Source of the DNA: RGIG8700 sp045648505
GTDB lineage: Bacteria > Bacillota > Clostridia > RGIG6154
NCBI GenBank assembly: GCA_045648505.1
Contig: JAZROD010000027.1
Location: 4,028-68,027 of the forward strand
Length of the DNA: 64,000 nt
Direction of reading: 5' to 3'
Position numbers and translations under genes: made by a program. Of this stretch, positions 49,037 to 57,705 are shown piece by piece (the first letter of the stretch is position 1; each line of letters begins with the position of its first letter). The notes under the pieces were generated by a model. It was not told where the DNA came from. It saw only the letters and a list, made by a program, of their open reading frames with translations, and made no database searches.

Positions 49037-50250
49037 TAAAATTAACAAATGGCGGTGTATGTGCTGCAAAAGGATTCAAAGCAGGGGGCATACATTGCGG
49101 AATAAGAAAAAATAAAACAAAAAGAGATATTGCATTAATTGTTTCAGATGTTGATGCAAGTGCGGCAGCGGTTTACACAACAAACCTTGTTAAAGGTGCG
49201 CCACTTGTTGTTACAAAAAAACATCTTGAAAACGGAATTGCAAAAGCAGTTATCTGTAACAGCGGTAATGCAAACACCTGTAATGCAGATGGTGAAGAGG
49301 TTGCAGAAAAAATGTGCGCTCTTGTGGCTGAAGAAATCGGTATAAAGGCAGAAGATGTTGTTGTTGCATCAACAGGCGTTATCGGTCAGCCTCTTGATAT
49401 CACACCAATCAAAGATAACATGAAGGCTCTTTGTGACAGTATTTCTTACGAAAACGGTCACGATGCGGCAGAAGCTATTATGACAACCGATACAAAGGTT
49501 AAAGAAATTGCAGTTGAATTTGAAATTGACGGTAAAATCTGCAAAATGGGTGGCATTGGTAAAGGTTCAGGTATGATTCATCCTAATATGGCAACAATGC
49601 TCATATTTATCACAACAGATGTTAACATTTCAAAAGAACTTTTAGACGAAGCTCTTAAAGAAGATGTTAAAGATACTTTCAATATGATAAGTGTTGACGG
49701 TGACACATCAACAAACGATATGGTAACAATTCTTGCCAACGGTATGGCAGAAAACAAAATAATAGACAAAAAAGACGAAAACTTTGAAATTTTCAAAAAA
49801 GCACTTAACGAAATCACAGTTGAAATTTCAAGAATGATTGCAGGTGACGGTGAAGGTGCAACAAAGCTTCTTGAATGTAAAGTTGTTGGCGCAAAATCAA
49901 AAGAAATTGCAAAAGTGGTTTCAAAGTCAATTATCTGTTCATCACTTGTAAAAGCTGCAATGTTCGGCTCTGATGCAAACTGGGGACGAGTTCTCTGTGC
50001 AATCGGCTACAGTGGTGCAGATGTGGATGTTAAAAAGGTTGATGTAAACTTTGAATCTGCAAAAGGAATTATTGAGGTTTGCAAAGACGGTGCAGGAATA
50101 GAATTTTCAGAAGAAAAAGCAAAAGAGATTCTTCTTGAAAATGAAATCATAATTAATGTTGCTTTAAACGATGGCGAAGGTCAGGCTACTGCCTGGGGAT
50201 GCGACCTTACATATGACTATGTAAAGATTAATGGCGACTATCGCACTTGA
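49033..50250 (+). CDS. argJ: Glutamate N-acetyltransferase / amino-acid N-acetyltransferase
   Basis: 405 residues. It recycles the acetyl group from N-acetylornithine to glutamate. The precursor cleaves itself before the nucleophile Thr188 in HPNMATML, giving alpha and beta chains. Other family blocks: GGIHCGIRKNK, SGNANTC, STGVIGQ and SDANWGR near the C-terminus. Normal length. The final codons and stop (cgc act tga) lie within the left arm of palindromic element copy 6. Confidence 0.97.
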   Translation: MIKLTNGGVCAAKGFKAGGIHCGIRKNKTKRDIALIVSDVDASAAAVYTTNLVKGAPLVVTKKHLENGIAKAVICNSGNANTCNADGEEVAEKMCALVAEEIGIKAEDVVVASTGVIGQPLDITPIKDNMKALCDSISYENGHDAAEAIMTTDTKVKEIAVEFEIDGKICKMGGIGKGSGMIHPNMATMLIFITTDVNISKELLDEALKEDVKDTFNMISVDGDTSTNDMVTILANGMAENKIIDKKDENFEIFKKALNEITVEISRMIAGDGEGATKLLECKVVGAKSKEIAKVVSKSIICSSLVKAAMFGSDANWGRVLCAIGYSGADVDVKKVDVNFESAKGIIEVCKDGAGIEFSEEKAKEILLENEIIINVALNDGEGQATAWGCDLTYDYVKINGDYRT

Positions 50251-50348
50251 TAATTTTCCGTGATTTGCACTTTTAAGCTCGCTTGTGTACACAAAGTACA
50301 CGGCGCTCACTAAAAGCACAACTGACGAAAAAATTATACAAAGTGCGA
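50241..50348. repeat. Palindromic element, copy 6, inside the arg operon
   Basis: About 108 bp, nearly palindromic throughout. Ends TCGCACTT / AAGTGCGA, then TAATTTT / AAAATTA, CTTTTA / TAAAAG, and the apex TGTAC-ACAAA-GTACA (50285-50299). The left end overlaps the last two codons and stop of argJ. The apex and AAGCACAA stretch match copy 5. No terminator-like T run is seen. Confidence 0.7.
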
Positions 50349-50389
50349 AAAGGTTTTATGCACATACAAAGATACGAAGGAGAAAGAAA

Positions 50390-51244
50390 ATGAATCTAAA
50401 TAATGCAGAAAGAGCCTCAATACTTGTTCAGGCGCTTCCATACATACAGAAATATGCAGGAAAGACTGTTGTTATCAAATACGGCGGTAATGCAATGATA
50501 AATGAAGAATTAAAGCAGGAAGTTATGGGCGACCTTGTTCTTTTATCACTTGTTGGCATTAAAGTTGTTTTAGTTCACGGCGGTGGACCTGAAATCAGCG
50601 ATATGCTCAAAAGAGTAGGAAAAGAAAGTAAGTTTGTTAACGGACTTCGTGTAACAGATGCAGAAACTGTTGAAATCGTGCAGATGGTTCTTGCAGGTAA
50701 AATCAATAAAAATCTTGTAAATCTCATTCACAGCAACGGCGGTAAAGCTATGGGTCTTTGCGGTGTTGACGGTCATATGATTGAAGCAAAAATGCTTAAT
50801 GAAGAATTAGGTTATGTGGGAGATATTACAAAGGTTAATATTGAACCTGTGGAAGATGTGCTTAATATGGGTTACATTCCGGTTATTTCAACAATCGGTT
50901 GCGACAACGAAGGAAATACATATAACATCAATGCAGATACAGCTGCATCAGAAATTGCGGCGGCACTTAAAGCAGAATGTCTTGTAAGTATGACAGATAT
51001 CTGCGGAATTTTAGAAGATAAAGATGACGAAAGCACTCTCATTCAGAAAATTACAGTTGACGAAGCACCAAAATACTTTGAAAAAGGTGTTATTTCAGGC
51101 GGTATGATTCCAAAAATCAGCGGTTGTATAGATGCAATCAAAAAGGGTGTTAAAAAGGCATTTGTTATTGACGGCAGAGTGCATCATTCTATTCTCATAG
51201 AGATACTTACTGATGAGGGAATAGGAACTATGTTAACAAAGTAG
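50390..51244 (+). CDS. argB: Acetylglutamate kinase
   Basis: 284 residues, amino-acid kinase fold, second step of arginine synthesis. Seen: VVIKYGGNAM, VLVHGGGPEISD, NGLRVTD, YNINADTAASEIA and GGMIPKI. The start at 50390 follows AAGGAG closely; the longer frame to 50285 runs through repeat DNA. The 140-base gap from argJ is unusual for this operon and is filled by palindromic element 6. Confidence 0.96.
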   Translation: MNLNNAERASILVQALPYIQKYAGKTVVIKYGGNAMINEELKQEVMGDLVLLSLVGIKVVLVHGGGPEISDMLKRVGKESKFVNGLRVTDAETVEIVQMVLAGKINKNLVNLIHSNGGKAMGLCGVDGHMIEAKMLNEELGYVGDITKVNIEPVEDVLNMGYIPVISTIGCDNEGNTYNINADTAASEIAAALKAECLVSMTDICGILEDKDDESTLIQKITVDEAPKYFEKGVISGGMIPKISGCIDAIKKGVKKAFVIDGRVHHSILIEILTDEGIGTMLTK

Positions 51245-51252
51245 GAGTAAAT

Positions 51253-52413
51253 ATGAACATTTTTGAAAGAGATAAAAACTATATTGCAAATACTTATGGA
51301 AGATTTCCACTTGAGATTGTTTCGGGCAAAGGGGAAATTGTTAAGGATGCAGATGGTAAAGAATATATCGATATGGGAAGCGGTATTGCTGTAAATACAT
51401 TCGGTATGGCAGATGATTTATGGGTTGAAGCGGTTACAAATCAGCTTAAAACCTTTCAGCATACATCTAATCTTTATTATACAGACCCCTGTGTTAAGCT
51501 TGCGGAAATGCTTTGTGAAAAAACAGGCTTTAAGAAAGTGTTTTTCTCAAATTCAGGTGCAGAAGCTAATGAATGTGCCGTAAAGGTTGCAAGAAAGTAT
51601 GGTTTTGAGAAAAAGGGCGAAGGCTTTTATAACATAATAACTCTTAAAAACAGTTTCCACGGAAGAACAATCACAACTCTTGCGGCAACAGGTCAGGATG
51701 TTTTCCACAAAGATTTTTTGCCTCTTACAGAAGGCTTTTTATATGCAGAAGCAAACAATCTTGAAAGCGTTGAAAAGCTTGTGTCAGAAAACAAGGTTTG
51801 TGCAATTATGATGGAAACAATTCAGGGCGAAGGCGGAGTAAATGTTTTAACAGATGAATTTGTTGAAGGGGTTTACAAGCTTTGCAAAGAAAAGGATATT
51901 CTTCTCATAATTGATGAGGTACAGACTGGCAATGGAAGAACAGGAAAGCTTTACAGTTATATGCATTATGATATTGTGCCTGATATTTTCACAACTGCAA
52001 AGGGTCTTGGTGCAGGACTTCCAATCGGTGCGGCAGTTTTAAACGAAAAGGCCCAGTATACTTTAAAGGCAAGTGACCACGGTTCAACCTTCGGCGGTAA
52101 CCCTGTTTGCTGTGCAGGTGCAGTTAATGTTATTTCAAGACTTGATGATGAATTTTTAAAGACCGTTTCAGAAAAATCAGAATATATTTTCAACGAACTT
52201 TCAAAAGCAGAAGGCGTTGTATCAGTATCTGGCAGAGGTCTTATGATTGGCGTTGAAACAGAGAAAGATGCAGGGGAAGTAATTGCAAAAGCGATGGAAC
52301 TTGGAATTTTACCTTTAAAAGCAAAAAACAAGGTAAGACTTCTTCCACCTCTCAATATATCAATGGATAATCTTAAAAAAGCAATAGATATACTCAAAAA
52401 AGCAATGTGTTGA
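51253..52413 (+). CDS. argD: Acetylornithine aminotransferase
   Basis: 386 residues, PLP-dependent class III aminotransferase, fourth arginine step. Features: FFSNSGAEANECAVK, KNSFHGRTI, DEVQTGNGRTGKLY and the PLP lysine Lys250 in TTAKGLGAGLPIG. It lies 8 bases after argB. The terminator begins within its last codons. argF/argG/argH are not in the window. Confidence 0.95.
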   Translation: MNIFERDKNYIANTYGRFPLEIVSGKGEIVKDADGKEYIDMGSGIAVNTFGMADDLWVEAVTNQLKTFQHTSNLYYTDPCVKLAEMLCEKTGFKKVFFSNSGAEANECAVKVARKYGFEKKGEGFYNIITLKNSFHGRTITTLAATGQDVFHKDFLPLTEGFLYAEANNLESVEKLVSENKVCAIMMETIQGEGGVNVLTDEFVEGVYKLCKEKDILLIIDEVQTGNGRTGKLYSYMHYDIVPDIFTTAKGLGAGLPIGAAVLNEKAQYTLKASDHGSTFGGNPVCCAGAVNVISRLDDEFLKTVSEKSEYIFNELSKAEGVVSVSGRGLMIGVETEKDAGEVIAKAMELGILPLKAKNKVRLLPPLNISMDNLKKAIDILKKAMC

Positions 52414-52432
52414 TTCAGCACATTGCTTTTTT
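52396..52432 (+). terminator. Terminator of argCJBD
   Basis: AAAAAAGCAATGTG / CACATTGCTTTTTT, 14 bp, overlapping the end of argD. Confidence 0.88.
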
Positions 52433-52458
52433 AAAAAGCAAAAAATGCAAGAATTTGC

Positions 52459-52487
52459 TTGAATTCAGGTAATTGCTGTGATATAAT
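52459..52487 (+). promoter_or_regulatory. Promoter of the large secreted protein gene
   Basis: TTGAAT (52459-52464), 17 bp, consensus TATAAT (52482-52487). Confidence 0.75.
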
Positions 52488-52519
52488 CAAAAGTAATTAT
52501 AATAAAAGGGGATATTATT

Positions 52520-55039
52520 ATGAAAAAGATGGTATTTGCAATCATTTTTGTGTTGCTGGTATCTTTGGTTGCTTTTCCTTGCCTTTCAACAGCAAGCGAA
52601 GCAGAAGGTCTTGTAACATTTGATGGTTACGAAGCAAGAAAGTACGATTATAACGGCGTAAGAGCTATGTATACTCTTGACACAGATGCTCTCAAAACTC
52701 TGGAAGAAACCTATAATGTTACAATAGGTGTTCTTTTGGACTTGAATATTGCTGAGGCAGATTATCAGTCTGAAATGACAGTTAATAAAGCTAAAGTTAA
52801 TTCAGTGTTCTATTCAACTAAGGATGGATACAAGGGAAAATATTACGATAAAGACAAAAATGATAAAAAAATAGAGTTTGTATATACGGTTACCTTTGAA
52901 GGTGATTCTGCCACAGATGCAAACTATCAGAAAGGGATTTCTGCAAGAGCGTATGTTAAGCTTGCTTCTAAAAATGGCGGTGCAGAAAGTGTGATTTATA
53001 CAGACAATACATCATCTGTGTTTGGTTACAGTATTTCAATGCACGAAACAGCCCAGAACTTTGTTGCAACAACAGATAAAAACTATCCTATACTTCAGCG
53101 TCTTCTTGACAGTACGCTTAAAGAAATATTTATCAACAACATAACAATTGATAAATATTCTGTTACAGGAGATGAAGAGCTTGCAACAGATGTTTCTGAT
53201 GCAATAAAAGAAAAATTCGGATACAAGCTTCCTGTTGTGGGGGCTCCATATTTTGCAGATTCATACATAGGTGTGGGAGTTAACAATTCATTGGGACAGA
53301 ATGTTATATACCGCATAACTGCAAATAACGGTGTTATCAATATTGGATTTAAGGATTCGTCTTCGGCATCTTCAGCCATTGACAGCTTCAAAGATGCTCT
53401 TGATGAAAATAATCCGGCAATAGATGAAACGATAGAAGAAGTACGCATACCAAAATATAAAGTAACATACGGCGAAGGCGCAAATGACTATATTGAAGTT
53501 GAAGCAGGAAAAAGCTTCACACTTCCTGTAGTTAACAAAGCAGGGTATAGTTTTATTGGTTATTTCACAGAAGCTGATGTTCAGATTGCAGACCTTGAAG
53601 GTAACAGCCTTGCAGAGTTAGTTTTAACGTCAGATATTACAGTTGTTGCTAAATACAAGAGAATTCCTACTGAAGCAGACAGTGCAACAGGTCAGCTTCT
53701 TGGTAATCCTTTAAAGGCTTATTACAAGAACACAAGCTTTATACATAAAATATCAAGAAATCCACAGGACTTAATTGTTTATAACGGCAAAGTTTACCTT
53801 GGCGGTGGTAACTACGATGGTGGTTGGAATTCAGCGCCACCTATAAGTGTTTATGATATAGCATCAGGTACATGGGGAAATGTTGATTTTACAGTTAAAA
53901 TGTATGAAGCATTGGATGCAGGCAGTACAACGACAAAATGGCACGAATTACCTGCAACAAGCTCAAATTCAAACAATGTTTACGGCGGAATTAAAAATAT
54001 CCCTGTAACAACAGATTGTGAAATTTCAAATTTCAGATTTATAAATGGTAAGCCGGTTGCACTTGGCGCAGATTCAATTCAGGGCTATACATGGGCAGAT
54101 GGAACAGTTTCAACAAGCACAACAACTACACAAAAATATGTTGGAAACAACCTTGGTAACTACTACATTGTTGAAGAAGATGAAAACGGCAACGAAAGAT
54201 GGGTTGAATACAGAAGCAATGTTTTAAACGGTGTTCATGTTTATGATGTGGTTGAAATTGACTACAATGGTGAAAAAACATTAATGTTTGCTGTTGGAAC
54301 AAGCGGAACATATATGCCTGCAAAAATTCTTACAAACAAAGATAAAAAGACATATATATCACCTAAATTCTATCTTGCAAACGGCACAGTCTATGACGGA
54401 ACCAACAACAATAACAGAATTTACAACTTCTTTAAAACAGATGCAGGCTTATTCGCATATTACGCTCATCAGGGCGGAAAAGATAAGAAAATCTTCAAAT
54501 ACAACTTTACAAACAATGAACACAGATTTGATGAAGTAAGAGATATAACTGTAGGATACGGCGAAGACAGAGATTTCAGAACCTTTGTGCAAAGCGATGT
54601 GGATAAAAACGATAAGGCAATAACGAGCAGAAGACTCTGGACAGATTTTATCAGAACAGATTCTTTCAATGGTTATGCATATGTTACAACAGGTAACCTC
54701 TACAAAACAAAAACATTTGAAGATATTAAATCAATTAAAGCACCAAACAGTGCAATTGTAACAGACCTTATAACAAGAGATGGTAAGCTTTATGCACTTG
54801 GTTTTGTAAAGACAAATTCATCAACAAATGCATACACAAACTACATCTGGTCAATAGATGCAAATGACAAGTTCACACAGATAAGAACATTTACATCAAC
54901 CGGCGCTTATGCATTAAGCTTTGATAAAGATGCAGACTTCTTCTATGTTGGTCTTGGCGGACCTACAACACACATAACAGATGATGTTGCAAATGTAGGC
55001 AATATATTGAAACTTTCAATCAATCCTGTAACTGAATAA
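52520..55039 (+). CDS. Large secreted protein with an InlB-like repeat
   Basis: 839 residues. Signal peptide to about residue 25-28 (CLSTASEA). Residues about 30-300 are not recognised. Residues about 312-381 resemble one InlB B-repeat (EVEAGKSFTLPVVNKAGYSFIGY ... TVVAKYKR), a beta-grasp spacer in surface proteins. From about 400 on there are repeated short blocks like DLIVYNGKVYLGGGNYDG, LFAYYAHQGGKDKKIFKYNF and DGKLYALGFVKTN that look like blades of a beta-propeller. No SLH, LPxTG or lipobox was seen, so it may be freely secreted. It is a single-gene unit with its own promoter and terminator. Function unknown. Confidence 0.75.
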   Translation: MKKMVFAIIFVLLVSLVAFPCLSTASEAEGLVTFDGYEARKYDYNGVRAMYTLDTDALKTLEETYNVTIGVLLDLNIAEADYQSEMTVNKAKVNSVFYSTKDGYKGKYYDKDKNDKKIEFVYTVTFEGDSATDANYQKGISARAYVKLASKNGGAESVIYTDNTSSVFGYSISMHETAQNFVATTDKNYPILQRLLDSTLKEIFINNITIDKYSVTGDEELATDVSDAIKEKFGYKLPVVGAPYFADSYIGVGVNNSLGQNVIYRITANNGVINIGFKDSSSASSAIDSFKDALDENNPAIDETIEEVRIPKYKVTYGEGANDYIEVEAGKSFTLPVVNKAGYSFIGYFTEADVQIADLEGNSLAELVLTSDITVVAKYKRIPTEADSATGQLLGNPLKAYYKNTSFIHKISRNPQDLIVYNGKVYLGGGNYDGGWNSAPPISVYDIASGTWGNVDFTVKMYEALDAGSTTTKWHELPATSSNSNNVYGGIKNIPVTTDCEISNFRFINGKPVALGADSIQGYTWADGTVSTSTTTTQKYVGNNLGNYYIVEEDENGNERWVEYRSNVLNGVHVYDVVEIDYNGEKTLMFAVGTSGTYMPAKILTNKDKKTYISPKFYLANGTVYDGTNNNNRIYNFFKTDAGLFAYYAHQGGKDKKIFKYNFTNNEHRFDEVRDITVGYGEDRDFRTFVQSDVDKNDKAITSRRLWTDFIRTDSFNGYAYVTTGNLYKTKTFEDIKSIKAPNSAIVTDLITRDGKLYALGFVKTNSSTNAYTNYIWSIDANDKFTQIRTFTSTGAYALSFDKDADFFYVGLGGPTTHITDDVANVGNILKLSINPVTE

Positions 55040-55050
55040 AAACCACTGAA

Positions 55051-55080
55051 GTCGGGGGCTTTTAAAGCTCCCGGCTTTTT
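55051..55080 (+). terminator. Terminator of the large secreted protein gene
   Basis: 12-bp stem from GTCGGGGGCTTT to AAAGCTCCCGGC (two G-T pairs), then T5. Confidence 0.85.
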
Positions 55081-55091
55081 AATTTTACCCC

Positions 55092-55120
55092 TTGCCAAAA
55101 AAGATTCTTTGTTATATAAT
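55092..55120 (+). promoter_or_regulatory. Promoter of the pseudo-ATPase/PqqD/peptidase/exporter genes
   Basis: TTGCCA (55092-55097), 17 bp, consensus TATAAT (55115-55120). Confidence 0.75.
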
Positions 55121-55152
55121 TATTGTGTATAAATTTGCAAAGGTGATTGAGT

Positions 55153-56982
55153 GTGAAAAATAAAAAAAGAGGCAAGACCTCCATAAAAATAAATTATCAG
55201 ATTTTCAGAAGCTTTCTCTTTTCTTTAAGTGTTGTGCTTGAACTTATTTCCTTCGCTTTCAGCGGAGTGGGAGCTATTGTTGTTTCTGCCCTTGCGTTTG
55301 TTGCCGCAATGGGTGTTATTGCCACAACCTCTGTTAAGAAAATAAGAAAAAAAGAGTATCTGAATTTAGACCACGCCACGGTTGTTGCAACCCTTCTTAT
55401 GTTTTGTATGGGTGCATTTTATCAGGCACTTATCAGTCTTCAGTTGTATATTGCAATTAAGCTTGTATTTGATGCCAATAAATTTTTTGTGCCAAAAACA
55501 TATATTGTTTCCAAAAAGATAAAGGACAGAAAGTATCATGTTATTCATTTCGGGGAAGCGGATACGGTTTTTGCCCACGAAATCGAAAAAGGTGCAATGC
55601 TTGAGCTTTATTCAGGGGAAGTTGTTCCTGTGGATGGAATTGTTAAAGCGGGAACAGGAACGGTTAACACTGCAAACATCACAGGCGAAAGCAAAATTGT
55701 TGCGGTAACCAAAAAAGATAAAATTTATGCAGGCTATACACTTTTAACAGGTAATGTTATTATAGAAGTTACTGCAGATGCAAGTGAAACTCTTATGAAA
55801 AAGTCCCTTGATATGGTTGGCGAGGTGTGTTCTTCAAACACTCAGGGCGAAAAAATCAAAAACAGAATATTCTCTTTTATATCATTGTTGTTGTTTGTGA
55901 CAGGATTGACATTTGTTGCTATCAGCTTTTCAATAACAAAGGATTTCAACTGCATAAGATATGGCATTCCTGCCGTAATCCTTGCTTCAAGTCTTGACCC
56001 TGTTAAGATTGTTGTTTCGGATGCATATAAAAGTGCAGTTTACAGATGTCTTGCAAAGGGTATTGTTATAAATAAAAAACAGGTGGTTGAAAAAACTTTA
56101 AACACAAAAGGTGTGTTTTTTGAACCATCAGGAGTTCTTACAAGCAGTGAAACGGTTGTTCATCAGGTTTGTCCTTCTGCAGGTATTAACAACGAGCTTC
56201 TTTTAAAGCTTGCGGCATACGGAAGATGCAGAGAAGAAAGCAGTTATTTCAAAGCAATAGCAGAGCACGGCAAAATCAACATAAACTATAACGACATTGT
56301 TGACTGGAAATCATATCCTGACGGTGCGGTTATGGTTAAAGTAAAAAACGATATAGAAATTCTGACAGGCTCGGCAGAAAATTTAAGAAACCGTGAAATA
56401 ACCAACTCCATATCAGACAGCAGTAATCTGCTTTGTGTGGCGGTTAACGGTAATTTTATCGGATACATTGAATTTGACTTTGAAGTTAAAAAAGATATAA
56501 GACAATGTGTGGACAGTTTAAGATTTGCAAACATCAGAAATATTGCCATTCTTACAAAAGAAATCAACGAATACATAAATGACATTGCGGTTAAAGGCGG
56601 TATTGAAAAAATATATAATCTTGAAAACACCGCACAGATAAACGAAATCAAAAGAACTCTTGCAGAAAGCTCTGTGCTTTTTGCATCAAGAAAAATGGAA
56701 GAAACAGACGGCTTCAATGTTTTCAAATACGGAGAGTTTGACTCGGTGTGCGAGGGCTATGTGCTTACTGACAATTTATCAGCACCCGTTAACTATGTGA
56801 ACATTATGAAAGATTGTAAGGTTGTTATGACATATAATTTCCTTATAGCAGTTGTTATGCAGGTAATAGTGCTTCTTATGGCATATAATTTAACTACTTC
56901 TGTATGGCTTATGGTGCTTGTTATGATAGGCATGAAGAAGCTTCAGAAAATAAACTGCATCAACCTTATAAATAAAATCTGA
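55153..56982 (+). CDS. Catalytically dead P-type-ATPase homologue
   Basis: 609 residues aligned by eye with P1B heavy-metal ATPases, but without their chemistry. Paired N-terminal helices are followed by an actuator domain that keeps TGES (177-180). The membrane CPC metal site reads ASSLDP. The phosphorylation motif DKTGTLT reads EPSGVLT (324-330), so the Asp that takes phosphate is Glu, with Pro and Ser replacing Lys and Thr. The GDGxNDxP hinge is not found. C-terminal helices remain. It cannot work as a normal pump; a structural, sensing or partner role is inferred. Start GTG 55153 (after AAAGGTGA) preferred over TTG 55147. It begins the gene set with PqqD, S26 peptidase and ABC exporter. 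Confidence 0.8.
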   Translation: MKNKKRGKTSIKINYQIFRSFLFSLSVVLELISFAFSGVGAIVVSALAFVAAMGVIATTSVKKIRKKEYLNLDHATVVATLLMFCMGAFYQALISLQLYIAIKLVFDANKFFVPKTYIVSKKIKDRKYHVIHFGEADTVFAHEIEKGAMLELYSGEVVPVDGIVKAGTGTVNTANITGESKIVAVTKKDKIYAGYTLLTGNVIIEVTADASETLMKKSLDMVGEVCSSNTQGEKIKNRIFSFISLLLFVTGLTFVAISFSITKDFNCIRYGIPAVILASSLDPVKIVVSDAYKSAVYRCLAKGIVINKKQVVEKTLNTKGVFFEPSGVLTSSETVVHQVCPSAGINNELLLKLAAYGRCREESSYFKAIAEHGKININYNDIVDWKSYPDGAVMVKVKNDIEILTGSAENLRNREITNSISDSSNLLCVAVNGNFIGYIEFDFEVKKDIRQCVDSLRFANIRNIAILTKEINEYINDIAVKGGIEKIYNLENTAQINEIKRTLAESSVLFASRKMEETDGFNVFKYGEFDSVCEGYVLTDNLSAPVNYVNIMKDCKVVMTYNFLIAVVMQVIVLLMAYNLTTSVWLMVLVMIGMKKLQKINCINLINKI

Positions 56983-56995
56983 AAGAGGAAACAAA

Positions 56996-57259
56996 ATGAA
57001 AATTAAACAAGGCTTCATAACCAAAAAAGTTGCAGGCGATGTTATAGTAATTCCTGCAGAGCAGGCACTTGTGGACTTTAAAGCGGTTATAACACTAAAC
57101 GAAACAGGCGCATTTTTATGGGAGCTTTTAAACGAAGAACAGACAAAAGAGAGCCTTCTTGAAAATATGCTTAAAGAGTATGACGCTGACAGAGAACTTA
57201 TTCTTGCAGACATTGAAGACTTTTTAAGAGTTCTTGAAGATAAAGGATTGCTTGAATAA
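56996..57259 (+). CDS. PqqD-like peptide-recognition (RRE) protein
   Basis: 87 residues of the PqqD fold: a beta-strand with GDVIVIPAEQALVDFKAVITLNETGAFLWELL and a helical end with EYDADRELILADIEDFLRVLEDKGLLE. PqqD-like domains bind leader peptides of ribosomally made, modified peptides and present them to enzymes. AAAGAGGAAA precedes the ATG. The stop overlaps the next start (TAATG). The presence of this protein suggests that a short peptide substrate is encoded nearby; the 57-aa product at 60344 is the best candidate. Confidence 0.88.
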   Translation: MKIKQGFITKKVAGDVIVIPAEQALVDFKAVITLNETGAFLWELLNEEQTKESLLENMLKEYDADRELILADIEDFLRVLEDKGLLE

Positions 57260-57705
57260 TGGAAAAGAAATACAGTATGAGTGAGCTTGGACCTGTTATA
57301 GAAGAAGTTATAAGCTTTAACGGAAAGATAAGACTTACTGTTACGGGTATGAGCATGTATCCCCTTATGAGAAACAGACTTGACAGTGTGCTTCTTAAAA
57401 AGGCGGACGAAATTAAAAAATACGATATTCTTCTTTACACCAGAGAAGATAACAGTTATGTGCTTCACAGAGCGGTTAAGATTAACGAAAATACGGTTGA
57501 TATAATCGGTGACGGTGAAAGCAGTATTGAAAAAGATGTGCCGAAAGAAAGAATAATAGCGGTTGCAACAGAAATAAAAAGAGGTAAAAGAATCATAAAA
57601 ACAGATTCTTTCCTTTATAAATTATATTGCAGGGTGTGGACTTATCTTATCCCTGTAAGAGTTAAGATGCTTAACAGATATATTAAAATCAGGAGGAAAT
57701 TTTGA
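57259..57705 (+). CDS. S24/S26-family signal-peptidase-like protein
   Basis: 148 residues. The catalytic serine is in TGMSMYP (Ser32), and YVLHR (His70-Arg71) occupies the place of the general base, as in the SipW-type (His instead of Lys) S26 group. GDG follows at the end of the fold. There is no N-terminal membrane helix, though the tail (FLYKLYCRVWTYLIPV) is hydrophobic. In peptide clusters such proteins are candidate leader peptidases; here that is inferred. It overlaps both neighbours (TAATG, TTGA), so stoichiometric co-translation is likely. Confidence 0.82.
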   Translation: MEKKYSMSELGPVIEEVISFNGKIRLTVTGMSMYPLMRNRLDSVLLKKADEIKKYDILLYTREDNSYVLHRAVKINENTVDIIGDGESSIEKDVPKERIIAVATEIKRGKRIIKTDSFLYKLYCRVWTYLIPVRVKMLNRYIKIRRKF

